A DNA stretch of 64,000 nt from a virus, in the IMG/VR virus record IMGVR_UViG_3300028571_000830, positions 1 through 64,000 of that record; one strand, given 5' to 3'. The notes beneath the pieces were generated by a model. It made no database searches and was not told the origin of the DNA. It worked only from the letters and a program-made list of their open reading frames with translations. Both the position numbers and the translations under genes were made by a program. Below are positions 59,678 through 64,000 of this stretch, piece after piece; the first letter of the stretch is position 1, and each line of letters opens with the position of its first letter.

Positions 59678-60406
59678 TTATCTTGTTGGTGGTACATTGG
59701 CAGCCTGACCATCTAGATTATCTGATGTAATGTCAGTTTTTAATTGGAAGTAGGTGGACAAGAGCTTTTGTGATGTTAACTCTAACACTTGCTTCTCTAG
59801 ATATCCTGGAAGAGAAAATGGTTTATCCAATGGATTCATACACCAATCTTCATCAGATGGTCCACAACCCCCACATCCAGTTTCAGGATACATAAGTTCA
59901 TTAGGAACTTCTTGTTCAAAACAAGCAGCAAGTCTAATTGCTTGAAGCAATGGGTTATTTACATATAGATAATCATTTAATATCCAATAGTATTCTTCCT
60001 TCTTTATAATTGGAAGCTTTATCAGATTTGTATATCTGTTGATAGTTATCTCTTTTAGTTTAGTTCCTGTGCCTCCCATAGCATTAATAGAATAAACTCC
60101 TTGAATAAGATATTGATAATTTCCTTCAGATATACGAGGAATTTTGTATTTAGTTCTAGCAACGTTACAAGGATCTTGATAATCACAACATTCAGAAATA
60201 GGAACTTCAATCATTTCAAGACATGGGATAGTAGTGAATAGAGTACTAGTAGCCCAAAGTTTTCTAAGATTAGTCTCTCTCTTAATCAATAAGATACTAT
60301 TATTACGTATCTCAGAAGCAATAGCTCTATCTGTCAGTAAACTATCTGTTGATAGGATTTTATGCATAGAACGTACATCTGAAACTAACTTTCTTAATGT
60401 TGCCAT
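59678..60406 (-). CDS. crAss-like ring protein candidate (242 aa)
   Basis: A 242-residue protein. LRKLVSDVRSMHKILSTDSL, then RETNLRKLWATSTLFTTIPC and EVPISECCDYQDPC are features I associate with a conserved crAss-like tail-ring family. A Cys-rich loop (ETGCGGCGPSDEDWC) lies near 178-192. It is the first structural gene after the phosphoesterase, with a 3-base gap, and reads toward the other ring genes and the muzzle. Confidence 0.6.
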   Translation of the reverse strand: MATLRKLVSDVRSMHKILSTDSLLTDRAIASEIRNNSILLIKRETNLRKLWATSTLFTTIPCLEMIEVPISECCDYQDPCNVARTKYKIPRISEGNYQYLIQGVYSINAMGGTGTKLKEITINRYTNLIKLPIIKKEEYYWILNDYLYVNNPLLQAIRLAACFEQEVPNELMYPETGCGGCGPSDEDWCMNPLDKPFSLPGYLEKQVLELTSQKLLSTYFQLKTDITSDNLDGQAANVPPTR

Positions 60407-60409
60407 TAT

Positions 60410-61609
60410 TTACAATCTAAATTCAAATTCACTTATTTTTCCTAAAGTTTTATCATAAACTAAAGCTAACCCAGCTCTAATTGAATGTACAAAATTATTA
60501 TCTAAATGCCATCTATCAGTTCCTGAAAGACTAGGCATTTGTTGTATTCTCACTCCTTTAACTTCTTTAGCCATATAGTGATGTTTATCTCCTGTATGCA
60601 CTTCTCTATATTTAGCATTACCAAAATCTTGGCTATATTGAGGATGTGTTGCAAATAGTAGAGGAAGATCTTCCACTTTACAATTACCATGATGATAACC
60701 AATAAAAGTGTTTCCTAATACAACAGTTTTAACTACACTATGTTCTCTATCAAAATAAATATTATCATCTTGAGCGAAATAAACTTGGAGGGCGTGTGCT
60801 AAATAATATGATTTAGTTCTATCATGATTACCTTGAACTAATACAATGTGCAGTTTACTACACACCTTTTTCATCATAGTGATTGTATCTACAAGTAGAG
60901 CAAATCCCAATTCATACTCATCAGCATAATTAACAATAGTATCTTGTGGAGTACCATTAGTAGTTTGGTTTTGGTAGTTATCTGTGTGAAAGAAATCATT
61001 AGACACTGGAAATACAATTGTATCTATATCATAAACTGCTTTTACATCATAGACTAATGTTGTAGCTGCTGAAAAATATCTATTACATCTTGTAGTCATA
61101 GAATTATCCCCATCTACATGACTTTTAGCCAAATGATAATCAGACAAAGATATTTCAACATCAACTGTTCTATCAATAAAATTAAGTTTAGGTTGTATTT
61201 GTTCTTTGTAATTAGACTTATAATTTTCTAAAAACTTTGCAAAATCTTCAGGAGTATAATCGTTTGGTTTTTTAAGTTTGGAAAATACTGAAGATGTAAA
61301 TTTTCCATTGGGAAGTAATTTAGACCAATAGTTTGTAATGATATATTTATCTAAATTAATCTTATGTAATCTAGCTAACTCAATATCATTTTTAGGTTCA
61401 TAACTTAGTATTAATGTACTTTCTATTGTTCCTGTTTCATTGTTCACTTTACGAGTTGATTGATAATCTACATTATTGTTTTTCAACTGGTTAAGTAAAT
61501 TATTAACTTCCATCTCACTAATTCCAAGCTTTTTGGCATAAAAACTTTTACTTCCTTTTTGCTTCAACAGTCTTTTTAACTGATATAGAAGCTCTTGGTT
61601 TTCAGACAT
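60410..61609 (-). CDS. Calcineurin-like metallophosphoesterase with N-terminal HTH
   Basis: A 399-residue protein. Residues about 15-45 (GSKSFYAKKLGISEMEVNNL) look like a helix-turn-helix. The catalytic part has the metal-binding signatures in order: SDYHLAK (156), SNDFFHTD (203), GNHDR (260), YHHGN (305) and HTGDKHH (338), a complete two-metal set although the first Asp motif is SDYH, not GDIH. Substrate may be DNA, nucleotide or phosphoester; family members include nucleases such as Mre11/SbcD-type enzymes. It leads the structural operon behind its own promoter. Confidence 0.78.
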   Translation of the reverse strand: MSENQELLYQLKRLLKQKGSKSFYAKKLGISEMEVNNLLNQLKNNNVDYQSTRKVNNETGTIESTLILSYEPKNDIELARLHKINLDKYIITNYWSKLLPNGKFTSSVFSKLKKPNDYTPEDFAKFLENYKSNYKEQIQPKLNFIDRTVDVEISLSDYHLAKSHVDGDNSMTTRCNRYFSAATTLVYDVKAVYDIDTIVFPVSNDFFHTDNYQNQTTNGTPQDTIVNYADEYELGFALLVDTITMMKKVCSKLHIVLVQGNHDRTKSYYLAHALQVYFAQDDNIYFDREHSVVKTVVLGNTFIGYHHGNCKVEDLPLLFATHPQYSQDFGNAKYREVHTGDKHHYMAKEVKGVRIQQMPSLSGTDRWHLDNNFVHSIRAGLALVYDKTLGKISEFEFRL

Positions 61610-61637
61610 ATATAGTCGAGTTTAGATAAAAATTTAG

Positions 61638-61670
61638 TAAAGATACAAAATAGTTTTTTAAAATACCAAA
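61638..61670 (-). promoter_or_regulatory. Promoter of the phosphoesterase-structural operon
   Basis: On the minus strand TTTG (61670-61667), a 21-base spacer and TATCTTTA (61645-61638) match the consensus except for the last base. Nothing else is visible in the gap 61610-61736. Confidence 0.62.
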
Positions 61671-61736
61671 TAATTTAAACCAACTACGTTATTGTCTATA
61701 ATCAAATTAGTTATAAAATAAAAAACTCCTGAGAAA

Positions 61737-62351
61737 TTAAATAATTTGTATTTTTTCTATATATGCTTTTTTTATAAATTTTTGTATAGAGTTATAATAT
61801 TCTACACAAATAGGGTGAGAAAATTTATTTCTTTTTTTAACATTTTCAGATGCAGGTAACAGTTGAAGATTGCTTAAGCTATTAATTAAGTAAACAGGAG
61901 TTTCTTTAATAAACCAAGACACAGGTACTTTATGATCTATATGATAATTTTCTGGAATATTTCCAAATTTAATAACAAAGCAAGACTTAGTCCATCCTAA
62001 ATAATCTTTAGATAATTTAAGTTTAGATTCATTTTTATAATTTAAAGTTCTCCAAACAAGATTATTAATAGATTTAATTTCTTTAGTATTATTAGTTGTT
62101 CTTTCTATTTTAGGTTTTATTGTATAATATTTATGTTGATTTTTTATATTGTACTCTTTTAAATATTGTTTACGACTAGGAGTAATAATTCTTTTATAGG
62201 ATGATTGGTATAGTTTTCTATTATAGTTTTTACTTTTGTAATACTCTTGTCTACAAAGTTTACAATAACAATCTAAACCATCTTTACTGTTTTTCCTTTT
62301 ACCAAAGTCAAGGTTAGGTTTAAGAGTTTTACATTTTATACAATTTTTCAT
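61737..62351 (-). CDS. Free-standing HNH homing endonuclease
   Basis: A 204-residue, very basic protein. The N-terminal zinc site is Cys4, Cys7, Cys30, Cys33 (NCIKCKTLKP, YCKLC). The middle is a Lys/Asn-rich linker. The C-terminal nuclease core is NYHIDHKVPVSWF and NLQLLPASENVKKRNKF, the HNH pattern with its His-Asp-His and Asn positions. The AT content is higher than in its neighbours and it sits in an intergenic site in front of the phosphoesterase promoter, as mobile HNH genes often do. Confidence 0.82.
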   Translation of the reverse strand: MKNCIKCKTLKPNLDFGKRKNSKDGLDCYCKLCRQEYYKSKNYNRKLYQSSYKRIITPSRKQYLKEYNIKNQHKYYTIKPKIERTTNNTKEIKSINNLVWRTLNYKNESKLKLSKDYLGWTKSCFVIKFGNIPENYHIDHKVPVSWFIKETPVYLINSLSNLQLLPASENVKKRNKFSHPICVEYYNSIQKFIKKAYIEKIQII

Positions 62352-62367
62352 TTTATGTTAAAATAAT

Positions 62368-62399
62368 AAGCCCCCAGTAATTTTCATACTAAGGGGCTT
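62368..62399 (-). terminator. Hairpin (terminator or attenuator) before the HNH gene
   Basis: AAGCCCC/GGGGCTT (62368-62374 with 62393-62399) plus an inner AGTA/TACT stem, followed on the minus strand by ATTATTTT. It lies between the tail gene at 62470 and the HNH gene start. Confidence 0.6.
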
Positions 62400-62400
62400 G

Positions 62401-62453
62401 ATTTAGTAAGAAAACCAACAAACTTACTAAATAATTACTGTAAAACCAACAAA
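62401..62453 (-). promoter_or_regulatory. Promoter overlapped by a palindrome and direct repeats
   Basis: On the minus strand TTG (62449-62447), a 20-base spacer and TAAGTTTG (62426-62419) match the consensus. A perfect 10-bp inverted repeat (62401-62410 with 62423-62432) overlaps the -7, and a 12-bp direct repeat AAAACCAACAAA occurs at 62411-62422 and 62442-62453. This looks like an operator. Confidence 0.55.
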
Positions 62454-62469
62454 ACAGGATTTTTGTATT

Positions 62470-63075
62470 TTAAAAACAATCTGTTTGACCTGATATTACT
62501 AATGTATTACTATAATATGCTGTATATAAATCAGTTGGATTTGACCCTAATGAATACGATAGGTATTTATTATATGCTGCTGTATCATCAAATGGAACTA
62601 ATAGACTACTATCATTAAAGAATTGTGTCACTCCTAAAGAAGTAGTAGATACTGCATACACTGCTAATTGTGGAGATCCATATGAAACCCAACCTGACCC
62701 TGATTGATTACAAGCCTCTCCTGAAATGTCACCATATCCATATAATCCATATAAAGTTCCCTCTACTGGTAGAGTAGTTGTTGTAGTTGTAGTGCTAGTG
62801 GATGTTGTACTAGATGTTGTACTAGATGTTGTACTAGATGTTGTAGTGGTGGTAGTGCCACCAACAATTAAATCAATGTAATTAGTACATATAGAATCAG
62901 ATTTCACTCTTATCACTATAGTTCCATTTGGAACTAAAGAAGAAGTGTATCCTGATACTAAAGAAGCTTTAGGTACATTATTTTCAAAAGGAACTACAAA
63001 TCCATCTACATCTGAATACAAATCAAATGGTCCTGTATCAGAACCTGCTATTGTTAATGTTATTAATACTGTCAT
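62470..63075 (-). CDS. Tail protein with GPF adaptor and Thr/Ser stalk
   Basis: A 201-residue protein. Residues 1-72 (TLTIAGSDTGPFDLYSDVDG, then VPKASLVSGYTSSLVPNGT and a Cys) are the GPF adaptor module also seen at 51880-52746. A stalk of Thr/Ser follows (about 74-100: Thr6, then SSTT repeats, then Thr7). The C-terminal 100 residues form a Gly/Ser/Tyr-rich beta head (LYGLYGYGDISGEACNQSGS) ending SGQTDCF. A fibre or decoration protein displayed on the virion is likely. Confidence 0.66.
   Translation of the reverse strand: MTVLITLTIAGSDTGPFDLYSDVDGFVVPFENNVPKASLVSGYTSSLVPNGTIVIRVKSDSICTNYIDLIVGGTTTTTTSSTTSSTTSSTTSTSTTTTTTTLPVEGTLYGLYGYGDISGEACNQSGSGWVSYGSPQLAVYAVSTTSLGVTQFFNDSSLLVPFDDTAAYNKYLSYSLGSNPTDLYTAYYSNTLVISGQTDCF
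62766..62855. repeat. Thr/Ser stalk repeats with 12-bp tandem units
   Basis: Three exact copies of the 12-mer GATGTTGTACTA start at 62801, 62813 and 62825, with a partial fourth at 62837, inside a wider GTTGTAGTNGT repeat. They encode Ser-Ser-Thr-Thr. Confidence 0.85.
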
Positions 63076-63108
63076 AATTTTTTATTTTTAGTTTTAATTA
63101 AAAACTTC

Positions 63109-63615
63109 TTATTGCTCTACTTCTTGTGCAACACCCGCTAAATTACAAGATAGCACTGTTGTGGTGGTAGTGGTTGTAGGTGTTTGAGTAGTGGTGGTGG
63201 TAGTTGTGCTTGTACTTGATGTAGTAGTTGTAGTTGGTGCTACAGTAGTTGTGGTAGTAGTAGTTGTTGGTGCTATTGTAGTTGTTGTAGTAGTTGTGCT
63301 ACTAGTGGAAGAAGATGTTGTTGTTGTAGTAGGTGTAATAGAACAAGAAGCTACTAATTGACAAAAGTATGCCTGAAGAAGAGGAGTGTTCTCAATTGTA
63401 TCTATAATATGTGCTATAAATTCATCAGAGCACATTCTATTATCTATCTTTTGTAAAGCCACCTCTAGATTATCTTTTGATTGAATTCCTGTACAAGGTA
63501 AATTTGGACCATTGTATATAATTTGAAAACTAGATATACAAGGATCATTACATGCAAATGGAAATGCAATTCTATAAGCATCATTGTAACAAGGCATTCC
63601 TGGTAAACAAGACAT
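63109..63615 (-). CDS. Tail protein with Cys adaptor and long poly-Thr tail
   Basis: A 168-residue protein. Residues 1-70 include SFQIIYNGPNLPCTGIQSKD and LEVALQKIDNRM, the same adaptor pattern as the collagen-like fibres. A helical segment follows (DEFIAHIIDTIENTPLLQAY). From about 95 on it is Thr/Ser with VAP/IAP and QTP breaks, ending VLSCNLAGVAQEVEQ. That ending copies the VLYCDLGGTAEEVP cassette of the muzzle stalk. It may be a short stalk that exchanges tips with the muzzle gene. Confidence 0.63.
   Translation of the reverse strand: MSCLPGMPCYNDAYRIAFPFACNDPCISSFQIIYNGPNLPCTGIQSKDNLEVALQKIDNRMCSDEFIAHIIDTIENTPLLQAYFCQLVASCSITPTTTTTSSSTSSTTTTTTTIAPTTTTTTTTVAPTTTTTSSTSTTTTTTTQTPTTTTTTTVLSCNLAGVAQEVEQ
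63157..63330. repeat. G/T-rich repeat encoding poly-Thr tail
   Basis: Imperfect GTAGTTGTAGTNG repeats, including GTTGGTGCTA-type spacers also seen in the muzzle array near 53410. Confidence 0.8.
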
Positions 63616-63624
63616 AGTATAAAT

Positions 63625-64000
63625 TTAAGGAAGGTATATAATATAATTAGTTGCCCATGCTGGCTGAAAATTTGGATGTGATAAACCACCACCTGCATTC
63701 TGTATATTTACAGATACACCATCTTGTGCAGAACTACTTTTACCTAAAGTTGGTGTTATAGTAGATAACATCATCTCATAATCTAAATCTGATCCAGGAA
63801 CAGCTCTAGCTCTTGCAACATTATTTGTAGCATTCACTACTTGTCCAATAGTTGAATTTACATCTGTAGTATACATGAAGTGTGTATGAGGAGTGACTGT
63901 TACAGTGTTTGTATGTGTGTGTGCAGGAATTTGTGTTGTAGTTAAAAGTACATTGTTTGTGCCATTCACTGAGTTTAATGTATACGTAGGATTACCAAAT
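63625..64000 (-). CDS. Tail fibre/collar-like protein, C-terminal part
   Basis: The frame is open to the right edge, so the N-terminus is missing; the GTG at 63969 is internal. Visible are LTTTQIPAHTHTNTVTVTPH with repeated His-x-His pairs, then GGGLSHPNFQPAWATNYIIY at the end. This His-rich pattern with a terminal N-x-Q-P...Y-I-I-Y motif is the head domain of tail-collar/short-fibre proteins, in which His pairs bind metal along the trimer axis. It belongs to the same transcript as the next tail gene (gap of 9 bases). Confidence 0.72.
   Translation of the reverse strand, partial: FGNPTYTLNSVNGTNNVLLTTTQIPAHTHTNTVTVTPHTHFMYTTDVNSTIGQVVNATNNVARARAVPGSDLDYEMMLSTITPTLGKSSSAQDGVSVNIQNAGGGLSHPNFQPAWATNYIIYLP

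Noticed and set aside
10994-63330. Diversity-generating retroelement acting on the fibre genes
   Set aside because: No reverse transcriptase and no template/variable repeat pair with A-biased differences; variation looks like tandem-repeat change.
2-64000. Stop-codon reassignment, known in some crAss-like phages
   Set aside because: Giant frames run without internal TAG or TGA, and genes end in all three normal stops at expected ends.

Overview
The window is a 64 kb stretch (about 35% GC by eye) of a lytic, tailed, crAss-like phage (order Crassvirales, podovirus type) that most probably infects a member of the Bacteroidota. The assignment rests on gene content and order: a giant single-chain RNA polymerase with a DFDID metal-binding loop, preceded in its transcript by a row of conserved ring and muzzle (stabilization) proteins and very large internal proteins. 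Several minus-strand intergenic regions carry TTG-N20/21-TAnnTTTG, the known Bacteroidota sigma-type promoter. The genetic code looks standard. I saw no tRNA, CRISPR array, integrase or reverse transcriptase.

Layout. (1) Bases 1-6759, plus strand: nucleotide metabolism and recombination genes in tightly overlapping order: the C-terminal half of a class II ribonucleotide reductase, a RecA interrupted in its P-loop by an HNH-bearing intein, dUTPase, a zinc/HNH protein, a four-helix membrane protein, a GroES-like protein, and a glycosyltransferase/methyltransferase/glycosyltransferase trio. A hairpin ends the run. (2) 6790-13347, minus strand: many very small lysine-rich proteins, a DUF6321-like protein, a ferritin-like protein, a glycosyltransferase and short Thr-tailed virion proteins. 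(3) 13352-15487, minus: a lysis cassette with an L,D-transpeptidase-like enzyme, holin candidates and a spanin-like lipoprotein. (4) 15592-18573: one lone plus-strand gene for a three-domain glycosyltransferase ending in a TibC-like O-heptosyltransferase. (5) 18550-24977, minus: tail fibres with collagen-like Gly-Thr-Ser repeats and self-cleaving S74 chaperone domains. (6) 25049-50395, minus: four very large internal virion proteins, including the 4378-residue RNA polymerase. (7) 50402-60406, minus: virion transglycosylase, muzzle and ring proteins. (8) 60410-64000, minus: phosphoesterase, free-standing HNH endonuclease and more Thr-rich tail proteins; the last one runs off the edge.

How it may work together. 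The polymerase and its neighbouring giant proteins are probably packed in the virion and injected to start early transcription; they also carry zincin-like, ADP-ribosyltransferase-like, RecB-type nuclease and SLOG domains. The exposed virion proteins share two unusual features: long poly-Thr or Gly-Thr-Ser tracts and exchangeable N-terminal adaptor modules. The phage carries at least four glycosyltransferase genes, one of a family that glycosylates protein hydroxyls. I infer a phage-encoded O-glycosylation system for its own fibres and muzzle; this is the most interesting hypothesis in the window, and it is not proven by sequence alone.
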